From contig CAXXXM010000002.1 of assembly GCA_963663265.2 (NCBI GenBank), forward strand, positions 1,116,001-1,180,000: a stretch of DNA of 64,000 nt, in the 5' to 3' direction. Every line of letters starts with the position of its first letter. The first letter of the stretch is position 1. Source of the DNA: JAEXOD01 sp963663265. GTDB lineage: Bacteria > Bacteroidota > Ignavibacteria > Ignavibacteriales > Melioribacteraceae. Made by a program: the position numbers and the translations under genes. Below, piece by piece: positions 9,482 through 17,910 of this stretch. The notes below the pieces were generated by a model. The model searched no databases. It was not told the origin of the DNA and saw only the letters and a program-made list of their open reading frames with translations.

Positions 9482-9964
9482 TTATTTCTTAGTTACCAAA
9501 ACTGCATCTTTGCAAGCTTTAGCAACACGGAATTTTACAACTTTTTTTGCTGGAACAACAATTGTTTCACCAGTTTTTGGGTTGCGTGCTGTTCTTTTCT
9601 TTCTTTGAGCAAGAGTTAATTTGCCAATACCAGGAATAACAAAATCTTTTTTAGCTTCTTTATAAGCTAACAAAACAAATTCTGTTAAAAAATCACCTGT
9701 TTGTTTTTTAGTAATACCTAATTTTTCTGACATATAGGTAACTATTTCAGCTTTAGTCATTGGTTTTGTTTTTGAAACAGCTTTAGCTGCTGGTTTTGCG
9801 GCTGGTTTAGCTACCGGTTTAGCAACTGGTTTAGCTTCAACTTTAGCTTTTGCTTTTGGAGCTGGTTTTTCAGCTTTTACTTCTTTTTTAGTTGTTGGCT
9901 TAGCTGCTGGTTTTGCGGCAGTTTTAACATTTTTTTCTGCTGGTTTTTCAGTTTTTTTTGCCAT
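9482..9964 (-). CDS. HU-family DNA-binding protein with Lys/Ala/Pro-rich N-terminal tail
   Basis: 160 residues from the chosen start. The C-terminal 90 residues are a normal HU/IHF fold: 'MTKAEIVTYMSEKLGITKKQ' at the start of the helical dimer body, then 'IPGIGKLTLAQRKKRTARNPKTG', the beta-arm with its RNPxTG hallmark, and 'VPAKKVVKFRVAKACKDAV'. In front of it is a roughly 65-residue low-complexity tail made of KPAAKP / KPVAKP-type repeats, reminiscent of eukaryotic H1 tails and of a few tailed bacterial HUs. It should bind and compact DNA, the basic tail adding non-specific affinity. I chose the ATG at 9964 because AAAGGGAAG precedes it; the in-frame ATG at 9997 has no ribosome binding site. 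Monocistronic, with its own terminator. Confidence 0.9.
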   Translation of the reverse strand: MAKKTEKPAEKNVKTAAKPAAKPTTKKEVKAEKPAPKAKAKVEAKPVAKPVAKPAAKPAAKAVSKTKPMTKAEIVTYMSEKLGITKKQTGDFLTEFVLLAYKEAKKDFVIPGIGKLTLAQRKKRTARNPKTGETIVVPAKKVVKFRVAKACKDAVLVTKK

Positions 9965-10288
9965 AACTTCCCTTTCATTTTTGTTATTTAGGTTCATTGA
10001 ATTTTGATTACTAATATATTAATTAAAAACAACTTTGCAAATTTTTTTTCTCGATTTTACTTGAAATTATTAGTTTTTTTTCGTAAAAACAAAATATTAC
10101 ATGTCCAAAGCCTCGTTTTTTATTATTATTTGGTGTCCATATTTTTTCAGCTTGTTATTATTAGCTTTTACGACATTTACCCTTATAATACTCACGTAAA
10201 ATACACCACCTCCCTATCTTTCCTCACTTACTGTCCTATAAAAGCTTTATTATTCTAAATTTGCCGACCTATTGTTTTTTTTGTAATA
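9965..10288. other. 324-bp intergenic region between HU and the DUF2062 gene
   Basis: Very AT-rich divergent intergenic region. It holds the likely HU promoter (10013-10040) and must hold the promoter for the DUF2062 gene. An 84-codon reading frame at 10004-10258 on the plus strand is mostly Phe/Tyr/Leu/Ile from AT-rich codons, has no ribosome binding site and overlaps the HU promoter, so I do not call it. No RNA gene is visible. Confidence 0.5.
10013..10040 (-). promoter_or_regulatory. Putative sigma70-type promoter of the HU gene
   Basis: On the minus strand TTGCAA (10035-10040, 4/6 to TTGACA) is followed after 16 bp by TATATT (10013-10018, 5/6 to TATAAT). Transcription would start near 10006, giving a leader of about 40 nt that fits the start chosen at 9964. 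In such AT-rich DNA chance matches are common, so this is tentative. Confidence 0.3.
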
Positions 10289-10834
10289 ATGTTTTACATT
10301 TGCTTTGTTTTTTTCAACCAACAAAATAAGATATTGAGTAGACAAAATAAAATAACCCAGTATATAAAAAAATTTAACACAATATCGCTAAAATACTATT
10401 TTGAAAAGATTCTACATTTAAATCTCACCCCCTCAAAAATAGCTTTTAGTATTGCCATAGGAATATTTATTGGCTTGGTATTGCCGATGGGTCTTCAAAC
10501 ATTTATTGCAATACCAATTGCATTAATGCTTGGCTGTAATATGCTTTTGACGGTAACAGCAACTTTAATTTCAAATCCAATTACAATTGTCCCAATCTAT
10601 TATTTAGCAATTAAGATTGGTCAATTTATTACTCATATTTCTATCTCGTGGCAAACAATTAGACAGACAATAGACAATCCCTCTTTTGACGGTATATTAA
10701 ACTTGAGCAAAAATGGATTGATAGTATTGTTTACCGGTACATTTGTTTTGGCATTAACGGCATCTCTGATAGTCTACTTTATTACCTTAAAACTTATTGT
10801 AACACACAGAAAACGCCGTAATCTACCTGTATAG
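10289..10834 (+). CDS. DUF2062 family membrane protein
   Basis: 181 residues. A basic N-terminal part is followed by a DUF2062 domain: 'LTPSKIAFSIAIGIFIGLVLPMG' (about 48-70), 'IALMLGCNMLLTVTATLISNPITIVPIYY' cut here as its helix plus the conserved 'SNP(I/T)T' turn, and a final transmembrane helix near 145-172. Three hydrophobic segments suggest an inner-membrane protein. DUF2062 proteins have no established function, though they often sit near envelope glycosyltransferases. The N-terminus is uncertain: ATG at 10289 lacks a clear ribosome binding site and no other Met precedes the domain. The stop codon is one base from the convergent nadA stop. Confidence 0.75.
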   Translation: MFYICFVFFNQQNKILSRQNKITQYIKKFNTISLKYYFEKILHLNLTPSKIAFSIAIGIFIGLVLPMGLQTFIAIPIALMLGCNMLLTVTATLISNPITIVPIYYLAIKIGQFITHISISWQTIRQTIDNPSFDGILNLSKNGLIVLFTGTFVLALTASLIVYFITLKLIVTHRKRRNLPV

Positions 10835-10835
10835 T

Positions 10836-11774
10836 TTATACGATATTAAGCATTCGCTCAATCGGAAGTCTTGCTTTTTCTGCCAATTCTTTTTCAACTT
10901 TCACCTCATACTGATCATTTAGTAATGAATTATACAGTTTTTCGACTGTAATCAATTTCATATATTCACAGATTGATTTTTCACTTGCAGGATAGAATTT
11001 TTTATTCGGGTAAAACTTATTCAGTCTGTGCAAAATACCAACTTCAGTTGCAATTACAAACTCTTCTGCTTCAGATGTTTTTATGTAATTAACCATTCCT
11101 TCTGTTGAAAGTATTTTTATTTTCTTTTTATAATTACAATCCAATGATTTTAACATACACGATGATGAACAGCCGCATTCAGGATGGACTAAAAATTCTG
11201 CATTGGGGAACTCTTCTTCTGCTTGTTCAAATTGCAGCATTCCAATTTTTTGGTGTACATGACAAGCTCCTTCCCAGATTTCAATATCTCTTCCAGTCAT
11301 TTTTTTTGTATAACCTCCAAGGAACTGATCAGGCAAGAACAATATCTTTTTATTTTCCGGAATTGCCTCTACAACTTTTACAGCATTTGAAGAAGTTACG
11401 CAATAATCACTCAAGGCTTTAATTTCTGCCGTAGTATTAACATAAGATACAACAACCGCATCAGGGAATTTGTTTTTCCAATTCATCAAATCCTCTTTTG
11501 TAATACTTGCCGCCAATGAGCAGCCGGCTTCTAAATCAGGAATAATTACTTTTTTATCAGGGGCAATAATTGAAGCTGTTTCAGCCATAAAGTGAACACC
11601 ACAAAACACAATTAAGTCCGCATCTGTTTTTGCAGCCTGTTGACTTAACCCGAGTGAATCACCAACAAAATCGGCTAAATCTTGAATTTCAGGTAATTCA
11701 TAATTATGTGCTAATATTACAGCATTCTTTTTCTTCTTTAATTCAATAATTTCATTTATTAATTCGTTTTGCAT
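10836..11774 (-). CDS. nadA: Quinolinate synthase NadA
   Basis: 312 residues from the chosen start. It condenses iminoaspartate (from NadB) with dihydroxyacetone phosphate to quinolinate using a [4Fe-4S] cluster. Visible motifs are 'AHNYE' (22-26), 'FCGVHFMAETA' (57-67), 'PDLEAGCSLA' with Cys85, 'EGACHVH' with Cys171, 'HPECGCS' and 'CEYMKLIT' with Cys269; Cys85, Cys171 and Cys269 are the expected three cluster ligands. I chose ATG 11774, which has TAGGA 7 bp upstream, over a TTG at 11789. It is the last gene of nadB-nadC-nadA, starting 11 bp after the nadC stop. The terminator is not visible; the convergent DUF2062 gene ends one base away. Confidence 0.95.
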   Translation of the reverse strand: MQNELINEIIELKKKKNAVILAHNYELPEIQDLADFVGDSLGLSQQAAKTDADLIVFCGVHFMAETASIIAPDKKVIIPDLEAGCSLAASITKEDLMNWKNKFPDAVVVSYVNTTAEIKALSDYCVTSSNAVKVVEAIPENKKILFLPDQFLGGYTKKMTGRDIEIWEGACHVHQKIGMLQFEQAEEEFPNAEFLVHPECGCSSSCMLKSLDCNYKKKIKILSTEGMVNYIKTSEAEEFVIATEVGILHRLNKFYPNKKFYPASEKSICEYMKLITVEKLYNSLLNDQYEVKVEKELAEKARLPIERMLNIV

Positions 11775-11785
11775 AATTTTTCCTA

Positions 11786-12637
11786 TCAATTAATTATATT
11801 TGCTGAGATATCCAACGCTGTTACCGAATGAGTTAATGCTCCTGATGAAATATAATCAACACCAATTTCACCAATTTGTTTTAGCCTTTCAATTGTTATT
11901 GAACCGCTGGCTTCTGTAATTGCATTTTTATTAATTAGCTGAACAGCAGTAGCCATTGTATTATCATCCATATTATCAAGCATAATAATATCAGCTTGAG
12001 CTGCCAAGGCTTCTACAACCTCTTCTAATGATGTTGTTTCAACTTCAATTTTATATAAATTATTAAATTTCTTTCTTACTCTCGTAACAGCTTCTGTAAT
12101 AGAACCTGCAGCCTTAATATGATTATCTTTAATCATCACCATATCATACAACCCAAATCTATGGTTGCATCCCCCACCTATTCTAACCGCATATTTATCA
12201 AGCAGCCTAAAGCCGGGTAAGGTTTTTCTTGTATCTAATAATTTAGTATTGTATGGCTCAAGTACTTTAACATACTGATTCGTTTTAGTTGCAATTCCGC
12301 TTAATCTTTGCAAAAAGTTTAATGCAGTTCTTTCTGCTTTCAACAGAACACTAAGAGGAGCATAAATATCTATTACCTTTTCTCCTTTGTATAGGTATTT
12401 ACCATCTGTTACTTCGTTATTATACTCAACTTTAACATCAAATTGGTTAAAAACAATTTTTAAGATAGGCAATCCTGCAATCACTCCACCCTGTTTAACA
12501 TGAAGTGTCATCATAGCCGGCTTGTCATTAATAATTATAGATTCTGTAGAAATATCGCCGCTCTGTAAATCCTCTGTTAATGCCATTTTAATTAATGGCT
12601 CGGCACTTTCTAAATTAATTTGTGTTGTATTAAACAT
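11786..12637 (-). CDS. nadC: Nicotinate-nucleotide pyrophosphorylase (quinolinate phosphoribosyltransferase) NadC
   Basis: 283 residues, the usual size. It converts quinolinate and PRPP to nicotinate mononucleotide, CO2 and pyrophosphate. Landmarks are 'LTEDLQSGDIST' (20-31), 'ERTALNFLQRLSGIAT' in the middle with the active-site basic residues, 'LLDTRKTLPG', 'GGCNHRFGLYDMVMIKDNH' and 'VETTSLEE'; the C-terminal 'EASGSIT' and 'DYISSGALTHS' bind the phosphoribosyl group. AAGGGAT lies just before the ATG. It begins 5 bp after the nadB stop, so the genes are co-transcribed. Confidence 0.96.
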   Translation of the reverse strand: MFNTTQINLESAEPLIKMALTEDLQSGDISTESIIINDKPAMMTLHVKQGGVIAGLPILKIVFNQFDVKVEYNNEVTDGKYLYKGEKVIDIYAPLSVLLKAERTALNFLQRLSGIATKTNQYVKVLEPYNTKLLDTRKTLPGFRLLDKYAVRIGGGCNHRFGLYDMVMIKDNHIKAAGSITEAVTRVRKKFNNLYKIEVETTSLEEVVEALAAQADIIMLDNMDDNTMATAVQLINKNAITEASGSITIERLKQIGEIGVDYISSGALTHSVTALDISANIIN

Positions 12638-12642
12638 ATCCC

Positions 12643-14199
12643 TTATTTTTTTATAATTCCAAATTCTTTGTTTTGAACTAAATGAATAACATACTCATTG
12701 CTTTCATTAGGATAATCAGTCCTAATATGTCCACCTCTAGTTTCTTTACGTTCAATTGCTGACTTAATAATTAAATTTGCCGCAGTTATCAACATTTTTA
12801 TTTGTATGCTGAAAATTTCATTTTCGATATAATCAAACTCTTCATCTATCTTCTGCAATTCCGATTGAGCATAAAGCAAATCATTCTCGTTTCTTATTAT
12901 TCCACAATTATCAGTCATAATATGAGCAATCTGTTCTTTTAAGTTTTCATATTCCAAGTAATTCTTTTCATTTCTGAATATTAAACTATAATCTTCTAAC
13001 TCGATAACCTCATTCGTTTTATTTTTATTTATTGAATCAACGGCTCTTTTCCCAAAAACCAAGCACTCAAGCAAAGAATTACTTGCAAGCCTATTAGCTC
13101 CATGAACACCATTAGATGCGGATTCACCACAGGCACATAAATTTTCGACACTTGTTTTGGAATCCAAATCCGTTTTAATACCTCCAACAAAATAATGAGC
13201 AGCAGGAGCAACAGGAACTAAATCTTTTGTAAGATCCAGTCCATACTTTTTAATTTCTTCAAAAATAGTTGAAAATCTTTTCTTTATTTTATCAGCATCA
13301 AGATGGGCTAAACTTAAATAAACCTTTTCTTTATTCTTCAACTGATAAAATATTGACTTGGCAACAATATCGCGAGGAGCTAATTCAGCTTTTGGATCTA
13401 TCTCTCGCATAAACCTTTCCCCTTTAGAATTAACTAAATAAGCTCCTTCACCTCTAACGGCTTCGCTAATTAAAAATGACTGTTTCGATGGTGAATGATA
13501 AACAGTAGGGTGAAATTGAATAAACTCCATATCAGCAACATCAGCTCCAGCTTTATAAGCTAAATAAATCCCATCTCCTGATGATGTGCGGGGATTTGTT
13601 GTCCTTTGAAATATTCCCGAGGCTCCTCCGGTTGCAATTATTGTACCCGGTGCTAAAAATGTATAATTTTCCAAAGTAGTATTATTTACAGCTTTTGCTC
13701 CAAAACACTTTTTATCTTTAACAACAAGATCATATACAAATGTGTTTTCGTAAATAACAATATTGTTATTGTTTTTAATATAATGCTTTAAAAATTCAAC
13801 AATAAGTTTTCCGGTTGAATCACCACCAGCATGTAAAATTCTTCGTTTACTGTGTCCACCTTCAAGTCCTAATGCTAAATGACCATTTTCAGTGTCAAAT
13901 CGCATTCCCATTTCTATTAAATCGTGAATACGGAATTGGCCGTCTTCAACCAAAACTTCAACAGCGTCTTTATTGCATAGTCCTCTGCCTGCTTCAAGGG
14001 TATCGGCAACATGAAACATTATTTTATCTTCTTCATTAATTACAGCAGCTATTCCTCCCTGTGCCCAATAACTATTACTAATTTCTATTGTCGATTTTGT
14101 CAATAACGCCACTTTTCCAAACCTTGCAGCATAAGCTGCTGAATATAATCCTGCTAATCCACTTCCTATAATCAAATAATCATAACTGTATTTATTCAT
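12643..14199 (-). CDS. nadB: L-aspartate oxidase NadB
   Basis: 518 residues from ATG 14199. It oxidises L-aspartate to iminoaspartate with FAD, the first step of de novo NAD synthesis. The N-terminal Rossmann motif 'IIGSGLAGLYSAAYAARFG' is followed by 'SYWAQGGIAA', 'LGLEGGHSKRRILH' (substrate-binding His/Arg), 'ATGGASGIF', 'MEFIQFHPT' and 'GESASNGVHGANRLASNSL', all diagnostic of NadB within the succinate dehydrogenase flavoprotein family, and a helical C-terminal domain. A GTG two codons upstream is the alternative start. First gene of nadBCA; a 22-bp palindrome lies 23 bp upstream of the start codon and could be the operator. Confidence 0.95.
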   Translation of the reverse strand: MNKYSYDYLIIGSGLAGLYSAAYAARFGKVALLTKSTIEISNSYWAQGGIAAVINEEDKIMFHVADTLEAGRGLCNKDAVEVLVEDGQFRIHDLIEMGMRFDTENGHLALGLEGGHSKRRILHAGGDSTGKLIVEFLKHYIKNNNNIVIYENTFVYDLVVKDKKCFGAKAVNNTTLENYTFLAPGTIIATGGASGIFQRTTNPRTSSGDGIYLAYKAGADVADMEFIQFHPTVYHSPSKQSFLISEAVRGEGAYLVNSKGERFMREIDPKAELAPRDIVAKSIFYQLKNKEKVYLSLAHLDADKIKKRFSTIFEEIKKYGLDLTKDLVPVAPAAHYFVGGIKTDLDSKTSVENLCACGESASNGVHGANRLASNSLLECLVFGKRAVDSINKNKTNEVIELEDYSLIFRNEKNYLEYENLKEQIAHIMTDNCGIIRNENDLLYAQSELQKIDEEFDYIENEIFSIQIKMLITAANLIIKSAIERKETRGGHIRTDYPNESNEYVIHLVQNKEFGIIKK

Positions 14200-14221
14200 T
14201 TCCACTTCATAAAAATTAAAT

Positions 14222-14243
14222 TAATAACTAAACTTAGTTATTA
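14222..14243. promoter_or_regulatory. Perfect 22-bp palindrome upstream of nadB, candidate operator
   Basis: TAATAACTAA (14222-14231) and TTAGTTATTA (14234-14243) are exact reverse complements separated by AC. It is centred about 33 bp upstream of the nadB ATG, where a repressor site would overlap the promoter or early leader. No T-run follows on either strand, so it is not a terminator. A dimeric repressor of NAD synthesis (NrtR- or NadQ-like role) is plausible but no regulator gene is in the window. Confidence 0.45.
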
Positions 14244-14280
14244 TTAATAATAAGTTCAATCTATTAAAGCTACTCTGTAA

Positions 14281-14313
14281 TAAAAAAAACCCCTTTCCAA
14301 AACAGAAAGGGGT
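14281..14313 (-). terminator. Rho-independent terminator of the metK-ahcY operon
   Basis: Perfect 9-bp stem ACCCCTTTC (14289-14297) / GAAAGGGGT (14305-14313), a 7-nt loop, and on the minus strand a run of eight T residues (complement of 14282-14289, shared with the stem end). It lies 33 bp after the ahcY stop. Confidence 0.92.
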
Positions 14314-14346
14314 ATATATAAATAGATATTTGAACATCTAAGAATA

Positions 14347-15624
14347 TCAGGTACCTGCACTATAATCTGTTAAGTATTTTTCTTGCTCTTTTGTTAACTT
14401 ATCAATCTTATAGCCCATAGTTCTTAACTTGATACCGGCAATTTCTTGATCTTGAGTTTCTGGAATATCAATTACTCCTGGTTCTAATAAGATGCCTTGT
14501 TTATCAAAGTTTGCCAAACGTAATTGCGACATAAACTGATTAGCAAATGACATATCCATAACTTCTGATGGGTGTCCTTCAGCAGCAGCTAAGTTTACTA
14601 AACGACCTTGAGCTAACAAATAAACTCTTCTACCATCTTTCATTACATATTCTTCGTTATTTGGGCGAATTGTTCTTTTTGATTTCATCAATTCTTCCAA
14701 TTCAGGAATATTAATTTCACAATCGTAGTGACCTGTATTACAAACAATAGCACCATCTTTCATTTTTGCAAAATGTTTTTTTGTAATAACATCTTTAACA
14801 CCGGTAGCAGTAATAAAGATATCACCAACCTTTGCAGCTTCTTCCATAGTCATAACTTGATGACCTTCTAAAGTAGCTTTTAATGCAGCAGTAGGTTTAA
14901 CTTCTGTTACAATAACGTTAGCACCTAATCCGGCAGCTCTCATTGCACAGCCTTTTCCACAATGTCCGTAACCGGCAACAACAAAGTTTTTACCAGCCAA
15001 TAATACAGATGTAGCTCTCAAGATACCATCAATTGATGACTGTCCTGTACCGTAAACGTTATCAAAATCCCATTTTGTTTCAGCATCATTAACTGCAACA
15101 ACAGGATATAACAATTTACCATCAGCACCCATAGCACGTAATCTATGAACACCTGTAGTAGTTTCTTCAGTACCACCAATAATATTTTCAGCTAATTTAG
15201 GGAATTTATTATGAATAGTAAAAATTAAGTCGGCACCATCGTCTAATGTTAAATTAGGTTTCATATCTAAAGTTCTTTCAATTGACCAATAGAAATCCTT
15301 AACACTTTGACCATGCCAAGCATAAATTTCAATACCATTTTTAGCTAAAGCTGCTGCAATATCATCTTGAGTTGAAAGAGGATTACAACCACTCCAGCTT
15401 ACTTTTGCACCGGCAGCCTGTAATGTTTCAATTAAAACTGCGGTTTCTTTTGTTACGTGTAAACAGCCTGCAATTTTATAACCTTTTAATGGTTGTGTTT
15501 TTGCATATTTTTCACGTAAACTCATCATAACAGGCATACGAGATTCTGCCCATTCAATTTTCATTCTGCCTTGATCGGCAAGTTTGATGTCTTTTACTTT
15601 ATAAGCACCTTTTTTGTAATTCAT
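14347..15624 (-). CDS. ahcY: Adenosylhomocysteinase (SAH hydrolase)
   Basis: 425 residues. It hydrolyses S-adenosylhomocysteine to adenosine and homocysteine with bound NAD, relieving product inhibition of methyltransferases. Motifs: 'CLHVTKETAVLIETL' (54-68), 'SWSGCNPLSTQDD', 'DDGADL', 'GGTEETTTGVHRL', 'YGTGQSSIDGI' and the NAD-binding 'AGYGHCGKGCA'. It is the short form lacking the roughly 40-residue insertion of eukaryotic and proteobacterial enzymes and ends 'YSAGT' rather than in a KPxxYRY tail, as in archaeal/thermophile-type enzymes. GGAG sits 8 bp before the ATG. It follows metK by 12 bp, so SAM synthesis and SAH removal are co-expressed. Confidence 0.96.
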   Translation of the reverse strand: MNYKKGAYKVKDIKLADQGRMKIEWAESRMPVMMSLREKYAKTQPLKGYKIAGCLHVTKETAVLIETLQAAGAKVSWSGCNPLSTQDDIAAALAKNGIEIYAWHGQSVKDFYWSIERTLDMKPNLTLDDGADLIFTIHNKFPKLAENIIGGTEETTTGVHRLRAMGADGKLLYPVVAVNDAETKWDFDNVYGTGQSSIDGILRATSVLLAGKNFVVAGYGHCGKGCAMRAAGLGANVIVTEVKPTAALKATLEGHQVMTMEEAAKVGDIFITATGVKDVITKKHFAKMKDGAIVCNTGHYDCEINIPELEELMKSKRTIRPNNEEYVMKDGRRVYLLAQGRLVNLAAAEGHPSEVMDMSFANQFMSQLRLANFDKQGILLEPGVIDIPETQDQEIAGIKLRTMGYKIDKLTKEQEKYLTDYSAGT

Positions 15625-15636
15625 CGTATGCTCCGA

Positions 15637-16785
15637 TTATTTTGGTAAATATTTTTTAAATGTTGCTACTAAGTCTAATTTTTCCCAAGTAAAATCTTTA
15701 TCGTTTCTTCCAAAGTGACCCATTGAAGCGGTTTTTCTGTAAATTGGTCTGCGTAAATTTAATCTTTCAATAATTCCTTTTGGTGTTAAATCTACTTCTT
15801 TTAGAATCATTGCAGAAATTGCCTTATCTTCAATTACTCCTGTTCCTTTTGTATCAACAAATACAGATACAGGTTTAGCAACACCAATTGCATATGCTAA
15901 TTGAACAGAGCATTCTTTTGCAAGTTTTGCCGCTACAACATTTTTTGCAATATGACGAGCTGCATAAGCTGCACTTCTATCTACTTTTGAAGGATCCTTT
16001 CCTGAGAAAGCACCACCACCATGTGGAGCCCATCCGCCATAAGTATCAACAATGATTTTTCTTCCTGTTAATCCGCTATCTCCGTGAGGTCCACCAATTT
16101 CAAATCTTCCTGTTGGATTTACATAGTATTTTGTATTTTTATCTAACAATTTAGCTGGAATAACCTTTTTAATTACTTTGTTTATTACATCAGTTTTAAT
16201 TTTTGATTGTGCAACTTTTGCATCGTGTTGAGTTGAAATTACAACAGTATCAACGCGTAATGGTTTATGATTATCATCATATTCAATAGTTACTTGAGAT
16301 TTTGCATCTGGACGTAGATAAGGCATTAACTTCGGTTGTTTTTTTCTAATATCAGTAAGTTTTTGAATTAATTTGTGTGCGTAAACAATTGGCATTGGCA
16401 TTAATTCAGCTGTTTGATCGCATGCATAACCAAACATTAAACCTTGGTCACCTGCACCTCCTTTATCAACACCCATTGCAATATCAGGAGATTGTGAATG
16501 AATTGCATTTAATATACCACATGAATCAGCATCAAATTTATATTCGGCTTTTGTATAACCGATTTCTTTAATAACTTTTCTAACTGTATCTTGTACTTCA
16601 ACATAAGCCGTAGTAGTTATTTCACCGCCAACTACAACTAATCCAGTAGTAACAAACGTTTCACATGCTACTCTTGCATTAGGATCCTGAGCATAAATAG
16701 CATCTAATATTCCATCAGATATCTGATCGGCAACTTTATCTGGATGCCCTTCTGATACTGATTCAGATGTGAAAAAATAAGACAT
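15637..16785 (-). CDS. metK: S-adenosylmethionine synthetase MetK
   Basis: 382 residues, the usual length. It makes SAM from methionine and ATP. All signature segments are present: 'ESVSEGHPDKVADQISD' near the N-terminus, 'GAGDQGLMFGYACDQT', 'GDSGLTGRKIIVDTYGG' and the phosphate loop 'GGGAFSGKDPSKVDRSAAY'. AGAGG lies 6 bp before the ATG. It stands between a sugar nucleotidyltransferase gene (22 bp upstream) and ahcY (12 bp downstream). The upstream gap is too short for a SAM riboswitch, so any SAM control would have to act at the 17786-17910 promoter region. Confidence 0.97.
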   Translation of the reverse strand: MSYFFTSESVSEGHPDKVADQISDGILDAIYAQDPNARVACETFVTTGLVVVGGEITTTAYVEVQDTVRKVIKEIGYTKAEYKFDADSCGILNAIHSQSPDIAMGVDKGGAGDQGLMFGYACDQTAELMPMPIVYAHKLIQKLTDIRKKQPKLMPYLRPDAKSQVTIEYDDNHKPLRVDTVVISTQHDAKVAQSKIKTDVINKVIKKVIPAKLLDKNTKYYVNPTGRFEIGGPHGDSGLTGRKIIVDTYGGWAPHGGGAFSGKDPSKVDRSAAYAARHIAKNVVAAKLAKECSVQLAYAIGVAKPVSVFVDTKGTGVIEDKAISAMILKEVDLTPKGIIERLNLRRPIYRKTASMGHFGRNDKDFTWEKLDLVATFKKYLPK

Positions 16786-16807
16786 ATTACCTCTATAAAT
16801 AATTTAA

Positions 16808-17785
16808 TTAATAAAATTCTATTTCTGATGAATCACCCGCATTTAACCGCTTGTAATTCCCTTTAACAACGGCGTTATTGCCTATTAACGTATTTTCTAA
16901 CATTGACCTCTTAACAACTGAACCAGTACTTATAATTGAATTTTTTATAATTGATTCAACTATTTCACAATTATCTGCAATTGTTGCATTAGGACCTATA
17001 ATTGAATCTTTAACAACTGCATTTTTACCGATAAACACCGGATCAATAATTAATACGTTTTCTAATTTTTTGTTTGTCCCAAACTTTTCAAGGATAAATT
17101 GATTTGTGCTTAACAATGTTTCCGGCTTTCCACAATCATACCAACCATCCACAGGGAATGTTGAAACTTCTTCACCTTTATCAATCATTAATTGCAACGC
17201 ATCAGTTAACTGCAACTCGTTATTTGTACGTATATCTTTTTCAATCAACTCATTCAAACATTCGGTTAACAACTTTGCATTAGCAATGTAATACAAACCT
17301 ACTAAAGCCAAACGCGAAATTGGAGTTTTTGGCTTTTCAATTAGTTTTTTAATTTTACCGCCATCCATTAATGCAACGCCAAAGCGACTTGGATCAATAA
17401 CTTCTTTTACTCCTAACGATGTAACTTTTTTATCAAATACGTGCGATAGGTCTACATCAAAAACGGTATCGCCCAAAATGATGAATAATTCCTCATCATC
17501 AAATGTTGGAATGGCTGTATATATTGCATGTCCCAATCCCAACATTTCTTGTTGTTCAACATATTCCGCATCAATTTGCTTATACTCTGTTTCAACGTAT
17601 TCTTTTATTTTATCACCAAAATAACCAACAATAAAAGTGGCTTTAAAAATTTTACATTCCACCAACTTATCAAGAATATGTCCTAATATAGGTTTTCCGC
17701 CAACATTCATCAAAACCTTAGGGATGGAGAATGTATGTGGCTTTAATCTCTTTCCAAAACCGGCTACAGGTATAATTGCTCTCAT
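16808..17785 (-). CDS. Sugar-phosphate nucleotidyltransferase with C-terminal left-handed beta-helix
   Basis: 325 residues. N-terminal NTP-transferase domain (about 1-235) with 'IPVAGFGKRLKPHTFSIPK' (nucleotide-binding loop), 'EMLGLGHAIYTA', 'ILGDTVFDVD' and 'GWYDCGKPETLL'; the C-terminal part ('VFIGKNAVVKDSIIGPNATI') has hexapeptide repeats of a left-handed beta-helix. This is the layout of RmlA-long/GalU/GlmU-like enzymes that activate a sugar-1-phosphate; the sugar and nucleotide cannot be fixed from sequence (glucose-1-P thymidylyl- or mannose-1-P guanylyltransferase-like are both possible). It leads the metK-ahcY operon, an unusual partner. A classical RmlA is separately encoded at 28667-29530. 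Confidence 0.85.
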   Translation of the reverse strand: MRAIIPVAGFGKRLKPHTFSIPKVLMNVGGKPILGHILDKLVECKIFKATFIVGYFGDKIKEYVETEYKQIDAEYVEQQEMLGLGHAIYTAIPTFDDEELFIILGDTVFDVDLSHVFDKKVTSLGVKEVIDPSRFGVALMDGGKIKKLIEKPKTPISRLALVGLYYIANAKLLTECLNELIEKDIRTNNELQLTDALQLMIDKGEEVSTFPVDGWYDCGKPETLLSTNQFILEKFGTNKKLENVLIIDPVFIGKNAVVKDSIIGPNATIADNCEIVESIIKNSIISTGSVVKRSMLENTLIGNNAVVKGNYKRLNAGDSSEIEFY

Positions 17786-17910
17786 AATATCCTTTCAATT
17801 TTTTAGTGAATAACAAATTTAATTAATTAGTATTGTATTATCAACTTTTTTATTATTATATTTTATTTTAGCTCATTAAAAATTTTAGAAATATGGGGAA
17901 TCTATAACTC

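Noticed and set aside
10004..10258. 84-codon plus-strand reading frame in the HU upstream region
   Set aside because: Composition is Phe/Tyr/Leu/Ile from AT-rich DNA, there is no ribosome binding site, and it overlaps the likely HU promoter. Not called as a gene.
13029..13211. 60-codon minus-strand frame inside nadB
   Set aside because: It lies inside the nadB coding region in another frame, without ribosome binding site; a shadow of the real gene.
16786..16807. SAM riboswitch in front of metK
   Set aside because: Only 22 bp separate metK from the gene upstream, too short for any SAM aptamer, and no such structure is visible at 17786-17910.
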